Of a stretch of DNA of 64,000 nt, positions 1 through 7,733 are shown in pieces; position 1 is the stretch's first letter, and every line of letters starts with the position of its first letter. The stretch spans positions 584,326 through 648,325 of the forward strand of contig RCMX01000006.1 of NCBI GenBank assembly GCA_004348925.1, read 5' to 3'. The notes beneath the pieces were generated by a model that ran no database searches, had not been told where the DNA came from, and saw only the letters and a program-made list of their open reading frames with translations. The position numbers and the translations under genes are program-made. The DNA comes from Actinomycetota bacterium. GTDB taxonomy: Bacteria; Actinomycetota; Coriobacteriia; Anaerosomatales; Anaerosomataceae.

Positions 1-1
1 C

Positions 2-1171
2 CAGATCGTCAAAGACGAGATGACCGAGATCAAAGACAAGTATGCAGATAAGCGCCGCACGGAGATCATGAACGCCGCCCGCGATCTTGACGTCGAGGAC
101 CTCATCGCCGAGGAAGACATGGTCGTGACGATCACGAAGGCCGGATACGTGAAGCGTCTGCCTGTCGCTACGTATCGCCAGCAGAAGCGCGGCGGCAAGG
201 GCGTTGCCGGCGTGAACCTGAAAGAGAACGACTTCGTGGAGCAGCTCTTCATCTCCTCGACGCACGACTACGTGCTCTTCTTCAGCACCAAGGGCAAGGT
301 GTACCGCCTCAAAGTCCACGAGCTGCCGGTCGGTTCCCGGCATGCGCGCGGTACGGCCGTTGTGAACCTGCTGCCCTTCGAGCAGACGGAGCGAATCGCG
401 GCCGTCATCACCACCCGCGAATTCGGCGAAGAGGACTTCTTGTTGTTCGCGACCCGAAACGGCCTCGTGAAGAAGACCGCGCTCAACGCGTACGACCGTT
501 CACGCCGAGACGGTATCATCGCGATCAATCTCCGGGACAACGATGAGCTGATCGCGGTTCGCCGCGTTCACTCCGGCGAGCACGCCGTGATGGTCTCGGC
601 AGACGGCAAGGCGATCGTGTTCGACGAGAGCGACGCGCGCCCGATGGGTCGCGACACGACCGGCGTCCGCGGCATGAACGTCCGCGGCGACGACCATGTC
701 CTTGGGATGGAGATCGCTCCCGACGGCAGCGAGCTCTTCGTGGTCACCGAGCGCGGCTACGGCAAGCGCACGCCCATCGGCGAGTATCCGGTGCAGAATC
801 GCGGCGGTATGGGCGTGAAGACGATCCAGGTCACCGGGAAGAAGGGTCGCCTCGCTGGCATGAAAGTCGTCATGCCGGGTCACGAGCTGATGCTCATCTC
901 GGAAGAAGGCGTCGTGATCAGGGTGAACGCCGAGGATATCAGCAGACTCGGGCGTTCGACACAGGGCGTGAAAGTCATGAATGTCGCCGAGACGGACCGC
1001 GTCTCTGCGATCGCACGGGTCGTGGCCAAGAAGAAGAAGCGCGCTATACCTGAAGGCCAGGGCGTTCTCGTCGAGGATGAGACGCTTGCGGCGACACGTA
1101 TGCCCGGCATGACGGACCGCGACGCGGAGGCCGAAGAGCTCGTAGGCGAAGACTTCGACGAAGACGAGTAG
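2..1171 (+). CDS. gyrA: DNA gyrase subunit A, C-terminal part (5' end outside window)
   Basis: The reading frame is open from base 2, so the gene starts upstream of the window. About 389 residues remain. They begin in the end of the breakage-reunion domain (IVKDEMTEIKDKYADKRRTEI) and continue into the six-bladed beta-pinwheel that wraps DNA. The GyrA box QQKRGGKG, which is diagnostic of gyrase against topoisomerase IV ParC, is visible near residue 60, and related blade repeats (GRDTTGVRGM, NRGGMGVKTI, GRSTQGVKVM) follow. The protein ends in an acidic tail (EDFDEDE), as many gyrases do. GyrA works with GyrB to introduce negative supercoils using ATP. gyrB would be expected upstream, outside the window. 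Confidence 0.97.
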   Translation, partial: QIVKDEMTEIKDKYADKRRTEIMNAARDLDVEDLIAEEDMVVTITKAGYVKRLPVATYRQQKRGGKGVAGVNLKENDFVEQLFISSTHDYVLFFSTKGKVYRLKVHELPVGSRHARGTAVVNLLPFEQTERIAAVITTREFGEEDFLLFATRNGLVKKTALNAYDRSRRDGIIAINLRDNDELIAVRRVHSGEHAVMVSADGKAIVFDESDARPMGRDTTGVRGMNVRGDDHVLGMEIAPDGSELFVVTERGYGKRTPIGEYPVQNRGGMGVKTIQVTGKKGRLAGMKVVMPGHELMLISEEGVVIRVNAEDISRLGRSTQGVKVMNVAETDRVSAIARVVAKKKKRAIPEGQGVLVEDETLAATRMPGMTDRDAEAEELVGEDFDEDE

Positions 1172-1204
1172 CGCCACAGAGGAAGTATTCACACAAAATG
1201 CCGA

Positions 1205-1234
1205 TGACGCGCTCCGCATATGCGGGGCGCGTCA
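1205..1234. terminator. Hairpin after gyrA
   Basis: A near-perfect 15-bp palindrome (TGACGCGC, one T-G wobble, then CCGCAT and its complements) lies 34 bases after the gyrA stop. No T-run follows, so it may be a weak or bidirectional terminator or an RNA-stabilising hairpin. TATGAT directly downstream (1238-1243) could be a -10 element for the next gene, but no good -35 is visible. Confidence 0.45.
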
Positions 1235-1296
1235 CGCTATGATGATGGCAGCTTGATTCTTGATTCATTGAGACCGCGTCTTCTGAAGGCAACTCC

Positions 1297-2574
1297 ATGT
1301 CGCTCGATCTCCTCAAGCGCCTCGTACGCCCCTTCCTGCCGCGCGATTATCGCGCGGCAGCGCGTTCGTTCACGCCTGACGCGTGGCGGTATCTGGCTGT
1401 TGCGGCGCTACAGAACGTCGGCTTCGGGGTGCTCGGCACGGTCTTCGCGATCTACCTCAAGGACGCCGGGCTTTCCGAGGCGGTCGTCGGAGACGTCGAG
1501 GGGGCGCTGGCTATCGGCAGCGCGATCACCTGCCTTGCGCTGCCACCACTCGTCGCTCGCGTCGGGTACCGCAGACTGATCATCATCGCCGCGCTCGCGC
1601 TCGGCGTCTCCCGGCTCGGGCAGGCTTTCGTGCCGGGCGCGGTCGGCATCGTCGTTCTCGGGCTGCTCTACGGGGTAGGCGAGGGCTCGATGCAGACGAT
1701 CGGGACCGCCTTCCTTGCCGAGCACGCTCCGGCCCGCGCCCGCACATACCTCTTCACCGTCGACTTCACGCTTCGCGTTGGCGCGATGTTCGTGGGTGCG
1801 CTGATCGGCGGTTTTCTGCCTGACATCCTTGGGTCGGCAGGAGTCGGGGAGCTCGCAGCGTTGCGCGCGACGATCTCTGCCGGTGCCCTCCTGATGGCGG
1901 GGTCGCTGCTACCTGCCCGTCTGATCCAGCATTCACGGCCCGTCGGCAAACCGGTCTCGTACCGAGAATCCATCCGTGCGTTCACCTCATGGGGGCGCCT
2001 CGGCAGGCTGCTCGTGCCCGAGACGCTTATCAGTTTCGGGGCCGGCCTGTCCATGCCGTTCGTGGCGCTCTTCCTGAAGCACCGGCTGGGCGCAACCGTC
2101 GATCAGGTGGGGATGATCCAAGCGGCGAGCTCGATAGGCATGGCATTCGCGGCGTTCGGTGCGCCGCTGCTCGCCCGGCGTCTCGGCCTTGTGGGAACGG
2201 TCGTCACGACCGAGTTGCTGTCACTCCCGTTCCTCGTACTGGTGCCGCTCTCCACCGGGCTTCCCACCGCAGCCGCGCTCCTGCTCGTCCGAGGCGTCCT
2301 CATGAACATGTCCTGGCCGGTGTACAACCAGCTTGCGACCGAAGGGGTCCCGACGGCCGACCGACCGCTCGTGGTAGGGTGGGTGCGCTTCGGCTGGAGC
2401 ATAGCCTGGTTCGGTGGGAGCGTCCTCGGCGGTCGGTTGATGGCCCTCTCGTACACGCTGCCCTGGTACCTCACCGCTGGCTTCTACGGAGCCGGCGCGA
2501 TCTCCACGTTCATCCTGCTCAGGGGTGTTCATGCCGAGGCGACACGACCCACGGTGGTAGAATCGCGGCCATGA
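1297..2574 (+). CDS. MFS family permease
   Basis: A 425-residue integral membrane protein with about 12 hydrophobic segments in the two six-helix halves of the major facilitator superfamily. The typical N-domain loop appears as YGVGEGSMQTIGTAFLAEH followed by RARTYLFTVDFTLRVGAMFVGALIGG. The second half starts near residue 220. The substrate cannot be read from the sequence; drug or small-molecule efflux is the common role of such proteins. The ATG at 1297 is preceded by GAAGGCAACTCC, a moderate ribosome site. The stop overlaps the upstream alternative start of the HAD gene, so the two are probably cotranscribed. Confidence 0.88.
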   Translation: MSLDLLKRLVRPFLPRDYRAAARSFTPDAWRYLAVAALQNVGFGVLGTVFAIYLKDAGLSEAVVGDVEGALAIGSAITCLALPPLVARVGYRRLIIIAALALGVSRLGQAFVPGAVGIVVLGLLYGVGEGSMQTIGTAFLAEHAPARARTYLFTVDFTLRVGAMFVGALIGGFLPDILGSAGVGELAALRATISAGALLMAGSLLPARLIQHSRPVGKPVSYRESIRAFTSWGRLGRLLVPETLISFGAGLSMPFVALFLKHRLGATVDQVGMIQAASSIGMAFAAFGAPLLARRLGLVGTVVTTELLSLPFLVLVPLSTGLPTAAALLLVRGVLMNMSWPVYNQLATEGVPTADRPLVVGWVRFGWSIAWFGGSVLGGRLMALSYTLPWYLTAGFYGAGAISTFILLRGVHAEATRPTVVESRP

Positions 2575-2588
2575 CGAAGAAGGAATGT

Positions 2589-3257
2589 ATGGAATCCACA
2601 GACAGGATGAGCGCGCTGCGCGCCGTGCTCTTCGATTTCGACGGCACTATCGCGAATACCATTCCGCATATCCTGGCGTCGTTTCGGCACGCCACCGCCG
2701 AAGTCCTGGGCGAGGCGCTGCCGGACGCGGTTCTGATGCACAACGTGGGCATACCGCTCGCGCAGCAGATGCTTGAGCTCTCCGATGGGAACCAGGCGGT
2801 CGCTGACAGGCTGCTCGCGTCGTACCGGACGTTCAACCATGCGACCCACGATGACATGGCGACGCTCTACCCGGGATCACGCGAGGTCCTCTCGGCGCTG
2901 CAGGCGCACAGGATGCCGATGGGTGTGGTGACGTCAAAAGGCACGCCGATGGCGAACCGGGGGATCGACCTGTTCGATCTGCGTGGATTCTTCGACGTGG
3001 TGGTCACCGCCGATGACGTACCGCTTCACAAGCCGGACCCGTACCCCGTCGTGCATGCCGCCGGTTTGCTGGGGATTCCGGTGGAGGTAACCGCGTACGT
3101 GGGTGACAGTCCGCACGATATGGAGTCCGCGCGCCGTGCGGGCGCGGTGGCGATCGCCGCATCGTGGGGTGTCTCGAACCGGGAGCGGCTACTCGCTGCA
3201 GGCGCCGAGTATGTGCTTGCCGATATCCGGGAGCTTCCGACGCTGATCTTCGGCTGA
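2589..3257 (+). CDS. HAD-superfamily hydrolase, phosphoglycolate-phosphatase-like
   Basis: About 222 residues with all HAD motifs: motif I DFDGTIANT near the N-terminus (nucleophile Asp, acid/base Asp), motif II VVTSKG, the motif III lysine in HKPDP, and motif IV GDSPHD. An alpha-helical cap lies between motifs I and II, as in subclass IA phosphatases such as Gph or PpaX. It probably removes phosphate from a small metabolite. I chose the ATG at 2589 because AAGGA lies 4 bases before it. An ATG at 2571 that overlaps the MFS stop would add six residues but has no visible ribosome site. Confidence 0.88.
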   Translation: MESTDRMSALRAVLFDFDGTIANTIPHILASFRHATAEVLGEALPDAVLMHNVGIPLAQQMLELSDGNQAVADRLLASYRTFNHATHDDMATLYPGSREVLSALQAHRMPMGVVTSKGTPMANRGIDLFDLRGFFDVVVTADDVPLHKPDPYPVVHAAGLLGIPVEVTAYVGDSPHDMESARRAGAVAIAASWGVSNRERLLAAGAEYVLADIRELPTLIFG

Positions 3258-3347
3258 GCCGCCAGCAGTGTCGTGGCGTCGTGCGAACCCCCGATAGGGT
3301 ACAGTTTGAAGGATGGAAGAAGACGTCTTCTGCCGAGGAGGAGTCAC

Positions 3348-4847
3348 GTGTCTAAAGGCAAAGTGATAGCAGCTGTCGTCGGGCTGGTGGTGATTGGTGG
3401 AATCGTGGCAGCGGTCATTCTTGGGCGCGGCGCGAACGCACCTGAGGTGACCGTCGAGCAGGCAACACAGTCGTCGCTGGCGGTCACCGTGAGCGCTTCG
3501 GGCAAGACCGAAGCCGACAACAAAGGAGACCTCTATCCGCCGACTGCCGGGACACTTGCCAGCATCGAAGTCACCGACGGGCAGGCCGTCAAAGCGGGCG
3601 ACATCATCGCAGTGATGGATACAGCGCCCCTGGAACTGCAGGTCGCTCAGGCGCAGGCGGCATATGAAGGCGCATTGGCGCAGTCGGACAGCATCTCGCA
3701 AACTGCGCCCTCCTCGGCCGATAAGGCTGCGGCTTCAGCATCCGTCTCCGCAGCGTACGGTGCGTACAAGGCAGCGAACGACCGGTACAATGCGCTTCTG
3801 CGCGCGACGCCCGATCCGACAGCGATCGCTCAGGCAGAGGCAGCGGTCGCTACCGCTAAGGCGACCTACGACACCGCGCAGGCCGCATACGACAGCTACA
3901 AGACAACCGTCTACGATCCCGCGCCGCTCCCTCGCGACGCATCGATGGAGACCGCGCTCGCGGTGCTCTCGCTTGCTCGCGACCAGGCATATGCGAACTA
4001 CGTGTCGGCGCAGCAGACGCTTGCCGCACTGTTGTCCGGTCAGGACGTAAGCTCGGCGGTCGCGGCCGCGAAGTCCGCACGGGATCAAGCCTGGGCCGCG
4101 TATCAGGGCGCTCTCGCGCAGCAGGCGAAGCTTGCCTCGGCCAACACGAACGCGGCGAAGTCGTCGGCCAACGCCGCCGTGCAGGCAGCGCGCGACGCGC
4201 TGGACTATGCGATCTCGAATCTGGACAAGGCCACGATGCGTGCGCCGCACGACGGTACCGTGGTCTTCAACGGGGCGGGTGCGTCCCTGCCAGGACTTGG
4301 ATCCGGCGGGGCAGGGAAGCCCACCGTCGGGTCGGCGGTCTCACCAGCCACAGCACCGTTCAGCATCGTGTACTTCGACAAGCTCGTATTCAACGCGCAG
4401 GTGGATGAAGCAGACATCGCCGCCGTGAAGGCCGGTCTCAAGGCGATTGTCACACTTGACGCGCTCCCGACAGAAACGTTCGAGTCGACCGTGGAGCGCA
4501 TCGACAAGACCTCGGTCGTCACGCCAACCGGCGGGACCGCGTTCTCGGTGATCATCCGTCTCGCCGACACGGGTGACAGGGTGTTGCTCGGCATGAACGG
4601 GAGCGCCGACATCGAGATCGAGTCGGTCGCCGGTGCACTCACCGTGCCCGTGGAGGCCGTGCTCGACGAGGCCGGCAAGAGCTACGTCTTCATCGCCGAG
4701 AACGGCAAGGCCAAGCGAGTCGAAGTCACCACCGGTCGGCTAACCGACACGCGTGCCGAGATCCTCTCGGGCATCTCCGAGGGGGCGAACGTCATCGTGA
4801 GCGGAATCGGCGACCTCAAAGACGGCGCCGCGATAAGGGTGAAGTAA
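3348..4847 (+). CDS. Membrane fusion (HlyD/MacA-type) subunit of an exporter
   Basis: 499 residues. An N-terminal membrane anchor (residues 5-25) is followed by a biotinyl-lipoyl half domain (LYPPTAGTLASIEVTDGQAVKAGDIIAVMD), a very long Ala/Gln-rich coiled-coil hairpin (about residues 95-305), the second lipoyl half (MRAPHDGTVVFNGAG), and beta-barrel and membrane-proximal domains at the end. MacA-like proteins bridge an inner-membrane ABC transporter to the outside. The hairpin is long for a monoderm member. The GTG at 3348 follows GAGGAGGAG by four bases. The two MacB components follow directly (3 bases to the next start), so this is one operon with 4851-6808. Confidence 0.9.
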   Translation: MSKGKVIAAVVGLVVIGGIVAAVILGRGANAPEVTVEQATQSSLAVTVSASGKTEADNKGDLYPPTAGTLASIEVTDGQAVKAGDIIAVMDTAPLELQVAQAQAAYEGALAQSDSISQTAPSSADKAAASASVSAAYGAYKAANDRYNALLRATPDPTAIAQAEAAVATAKATYDTAQAAYDSYKTTVYDPAPLPRDASMETALAVLSLARDQAYANYVSAQQTLAALLSGQDVSSAVAAAKSARDQAWAAYQGALAQQAKLASANTNAAKSSANAAVQAARDALDYAISNLDKATMRAPHDGTVVFNGAGASLPGLGSGGAGKPTVGSAVSPATAPFSIVYFDKLVFNAQVDEADIAAVKAGLKAIVTLDALPTETFESTVERIDKTSVVTPTGGTAFSVIIRLADTGDRVLLGMNGSADIEIESVAGALTVPVEAVLDEAGKSYVFIAENGKAKRVEVTTGRLTDTRAEILSGISEGANVIVSGIGDLKDGAAIRVK

Positions 4848-4850
4848 CAC

Positions 4851-5618
4851 GTGCCCGAGGCCACCGGAGCTGCGTCGCGCATCGTTCTTGAGACGCGCGA
4901 CGTCGGAAAGCAATACAAGCTCGACGGAGTCGAAGTCAACGCGCTCCGTGGTGTGAGCATCGCGATCCGCTCGGGTGAGATGGTCTCCATCATGGGGCCA
5001 TCCGGTTCAGGCAAGTCGACACTCATGCATATCGTCGGCCTGCTGGATCGGCCGACGACCGGCCAGGTCATCCTCGAGGGTGACGATATCTCGAACCTGT
5101 CGCCGAATCAGCTCGCCGAACTACGCAACAGGTACATCGGCTTCGTCTTCCAGTCGTTCAACCTGCTTGCGCGCACGTCTGCGCAGGCGAATGTCGAGCT
5201 GCCGCTTGTGTACGCGGGTGTCAGCGGTGCGGACCGGGCCCGTCGGGCCACCGATGCGCTCGAGCGGGTGGGTCTCGGAAACCGAATGGGGCACTTCAGC
5301 AGCCAACTCTCAGGCGGCCAGCAGCAACGCGTGGCCATCGCCCGCGCCCTCGTGAACAACCCCAGCATCGTGCTTGCCGACGAACCGACCGGCAACCTCG
5401 ACTCACGGTCCGGCATCGAGGTCATGGCGATGTTGCAGGAACTGAACGCGCAGGGCATCACCGTGGTGCTCGTCACCCACGATGACCGGATCGCCCGTCA
5501 TGCCGAGCGGGTCATCCGGGTCTTCGACGGTCGTGTGCAAGCCGAGGAGATCGTCGGGAATCGCGTCCTCGCGGCGCAGGAACTCGCGTCGCTCCCTGCC
5601 GGGGAGGTGGCAGGGTGA
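4851..5618 (+). CDS. MacB/LolD-type ABC transporter ATPase
   Basis: 255 residues. Walker A is GPSGSGKST (about residue 48), the Q-loop region reads FVFQSFNLLARTSAQANVELPL, the signature is LSGGQQQRVAIARAL, Walker B is IVLADEPTGNLD, and the H-loop is VLVTHD. The 'FQSFNLL..tA..NVelPl' segment is typical of the MacB/LolD/FtsE class, which powers mechanotransmission permeases rather than ordinary importers. The GTG start lies three bases after the membrane fusion gene. The stop overlaps the permease start (GTGA), which implies translational coupling. Confidence 0.94.
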   Translation: MPEATGAASRIVLETRDVGKQYKLDGVEVNALRGVSIAIRSGEMVSIMGPSGSGKSTLMHIVGLLDRPTTGQVILEGDDISNLSPNQLAELRNRYIGFVFQSFNLLARTSAQANVELPLVYAGVSGADRARRATDALERVGLGNRMGHFSSQLSGGQQQRVAIARALVNNPSIVLADEPTGNLDSRSGIEVMAMLQELNAQGITVVLVTHDDRIARHAERVIRVFDGRVQAEEIVGNRVLAAQELASLPAGEVAG

Positions 5619-6808
5619 ATCTCGCGGAGAGCTTCCGCATCGCGCTTCGCGCGCTCAATGCGAACAAGGCCCGGAGCATCCTCACGATGCTCGGCGTGGT
5701 CATCGGGGTCGCCGCCGTCATCCTGCTGGTGGGCATCGGAACAGGCGTACAAGACGAGATCACCGGGCAGGTCGAAGGCCTCGGCAGCAACCTGCTCTTC
5801 ATCGTGCCCGGACAGTACGGCGGCAGCATGGGCGGCGATCAGGCGCCGCCATCCAGGCGGTTCACGATCGAGGATTCCGATCTGCTTGCCCGGCGCGTTC
5901 CCGGCGTGGACGCGGTCGTGCCGGTGCTGCAGGCGGGGTCGACGATCAAGCGTGGCAACAGGTCGGTGCGGGTCGTGGTCGCCGCCGCGAACGAGCAGGG
6001 CGGCGAGGTGTTCAGCGGGACGCTTGAGGGCGGACGCGGGTATCGGAAGAGCGAAGTGCAGGCGGCCGCCAGGGTTGTCGCCATCGGCTCCACCGTGCGT
6101 GAGACGCTTTTCCCTGGCCAGGATCCTGTCGGCAAGGTCGTGACGCTTGAAGGACAGCGGTTCACGGTCGTCGGCTACTACGAGTCGATGGGTGGAGGCC
6201 TGGCGGGTGACCAGGACAGCCAGGTCTACATCCCGATAACGACGGCGCAGCGTGTGTTCAACCTCAACTACATCAACACCATCGTCGTGAAGGCCACAGA
6301 TCCGGCGCGCATCGAAGTGGTGAAGGCCGATCTTCGTCGTGTGCTCACACCACGCTACGGCGAGGAGTTCACGGTCTTCACGCAGGAGCAGACACTAGGG
6401 CTGCTCTCGGACTTGCTCGGAACGCTGACGTACATGCTTGCCGGCATTGCGGGGATCTCGCTGTTGGTCGGAGGCATCGGCATCATGAACATCATGCTTG
6501 TGAGCGTGTCGGAGCGCACCCGGGAGATCGGCATCCGCAAGGCGGTCGGGGCAAGAACGTACGACATCCTGTCGCAATTCGTGATCGAAGCGGTGGGATT
6601 GTCCGTACTCGGCGGCATCATCGGCATCTCGATCGGCTGGGGCGGGGCCGTCCTGATGGCCAAGTTCACGCCAGTCCCCACGAACGTGACGCCTTGGGCG
6701 GTGGCGACGGCGTTCTTCTTCGCGGCCGGCGTGGGTGTGTTCTTCGGAGTGTACCCGGCTTGGAAGGCGAGTCAGCTCGATCCGATCGTGGCGTTGAGGT
6801 ACGAGTAG
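5615..6808 (+). CDS. MacB-type ABC permease (FtsX-like domain)
   Basis: 397 residues. An N-terminal transmembrane helix (ARSILTMLGVVIGVAAVILLVGIG) is followed by a large extracytoplasmic MacB_PCD domain (residues about 45-265) and three C-terminal helices of the FtsX fold. The conserved cytoplasmic loop SERTREIGIRKAVGAR is present. Together with 3348-4847 and 4851-5618 this forms a complete MacAB-like set. Likely substrates are antimicrobial peptides, macrolides or envelope lipids, but the sequence does not decide between them. Confidence 0.93.
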   Translation: MNLAESFRIALRALNANKARSILTMLGVVIGVAAVILLVGIGTGVQDEITGQVEGLGSNLLFIVPGQYGGSMGGDQAPPSRRFTIEDSDLLARRVPGVDAVVPVLQAGSTIKRGNRSVRVVVAAANEQGGEVFSGTLEGGRGYRKSEVQAAARVVAIGSTVRETLFPGQDPVGKVVTLEGQRFTVVGYYESMGGGLAGDQDSQVYIPITTAQRVFNLNYINTIVVKATDPARIEVVKADLRRVLTPRYGEEFTVFTQEQTLGLLSDLLGTLTYMLAGIAGISLLVGGIGIMNIMLVSVSERTREIGIRKAVGARTYDILSQFVIEAVGLSVLGGIIGISIGWGGAVLMAKFTPVPTNVTPWAVATAFFFAAGVGVFFGVYPAWKASQLDPIVALRYE

Positions 6809-6817
6809 CGGCAATCG

Positions 6818-7315
6818 CTAGCCGGTGAAGTCGCTGGGGTCGACGTGGTCCAGGAACTCGCGGAACCGCTCGACTTCCTCCTCGGCGTCGTCGACGGCCT
6901 GAACGGTGACGGCCGCGGCCTCCCACACGTCCTCCGCAACGAAGATGCCGCATGGGACGCGAATCGCAAGGGCCACGGCGTCTGACGGGCGTGCATCGAT
7001 GGCGAGCATGCGCTCCTCGCCCCGGACGATAATGGCGGCGAAGTACGTGCCGCTATCCAGGCGGGTGACTTCGACGCGAAGCACCACATAGCCGAGCTGG
7101 TCGATCAGCTCGCGCAGCAGGTCATGCGTCATTGGGCGGGGAAGGTCGATCCCCTGTAGCCCGAGCATGATCGCTGAGGCCTCCGGTTGACCGATCCAGA
7201 TCGGAAGCAGCCGTGCGTCTTCACCCTCGACTTCGTGCTCGAGCGGCTTGAGAAGCAGGACTGGCTGACCCGACGCAGCATCGGCATTGACGCTCGCTAT
7301 GCGGACCTCGATCAT
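6818..7315 (-). CDS. Bifunctional nuclease (BFN/DUF151) family protein
   Basis: 165 residues matching the BFN family across most of its length: LPIWIGQPEASAI, an LxxxID...RP.THDL stretch, and the signature IDARPSDAVALAIR. Members are reported to have DNase/RNase activity, and some are stress-linked in plants and bacteria; the bacterial role is poorly known. The C-terminus is acidic (DDAEEEVERFREFLDHVD). The ATG at 7315 follows GGAGG by four bases. An in-frame GTG at 7330 would place the start before this ribosome site and is less likely. It converges on the MacB permease, nine bases apart. Confidence 0.9.
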   Translation of the reverse strand: MIEVRIASVNADAASGQPVLLLKPLEHEVEGEDARLLPIWIGQPEASAIMLGLQGIDLPRPMTHDLLRELIDQLGYVVLRVEVTRLDSGTYFAAIIVRGEERMLAIDARPSDAVALAIRVPCGIFVAEDVWEAAAVTVQAVDDAEEEVERFREFLDHVDPSDFTG

Positions 7316-7432
7316 CGATCCTCCGATCACCTACAGTCATTACCCTACCACGACGATCACACCGTCTCAGCTGCGCATGGGGAGCAGGAGTAATCGACCG
7401 GCCAGACACCGGGAGCAACCTCGGCGTTTCGC

Positions 7433-7462
7433 TTGACGCTCTCGCGCGGCCTGGGCTATGGT
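7433..7462 (+). promoter_or_regulatory. Probable promoter of tRNA-Ile
   Basis: TTGACG (7433-7438) and TATGGT (7457-7462) are separated by 18 bases and end 21 bases before the tRNA. This fits a housekeeping sigma-70 type promoter. Confidence 0.55.
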
Positions 7463-7483
7463 ATCGAAGCTGTTTCCTGGCGC

Positions 7484-7560
7484 GGGCCCGTAGCTCAGTT
7501 GGTTAGAGCGCACGGCTGATAACCGTGAGGTCGATGGTTCGAATCCATCCGGGCCCACCA
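7484..7560 (+). tRNA. tRNA-Ile (anticodon GAT)
   Basis: A 77-base cloverleaf. The acceptor stem GGGCCCG pairs with CGGGCCC. The D-arm has AGCTCAGTTGGTTAGAGC, the anticodon stem-loop is CACGG-CTGATAA-CCGTG with GAT at 7518-7520, and the T-arm carries GGTTCGAATCC. The CCA end is encoded. No rRNA gene lies next to it, so it is a free-standing copy. Confidence 0.98.
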
Positions 7561-7571
7561 CACGAACACCG

Positions 7572-7599
7572 AACCGGACGGGATCTCCCGTCCGGTTTT
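7572..7599 (+). terminator. Rho-independent terminator after tRNA-Ile
   Basis: An 11-bp GC-rich stem AACCGGACGGG / CCCGTCCGGTT with a four-base loop, ending in TTTT. It starts 11 bases after the tRNA. Confidence 0.88.
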
Positions 7600-7733
7600 G
7601 CGTTGGCCGAGAGGCGACTCGCTCCCGAGCCGGAAAGGGTACGATACTCACAGCACCCTCCCGGCCGATGACACCGCTGATGAGGGTCTGATTCTCGGCA
7701 TGCATGTGTGGTTTGCGCAGCGGGAGCGGGCAG

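Noticed and set aside
500..1219. Minus-strand 239-codon frame within gyrA
   Set aside because: Antisense to gyrA, His/Ala-rich and without any recognisable domain.
7367..7705. Minus-strand open frame containing ...GPDGFEPSTSRL..., seen in many databases as a protein
   Set aside because: It is the antisense of tRNA-Ile and its flanks; this peptide string is a known tRNA shadow artefact.
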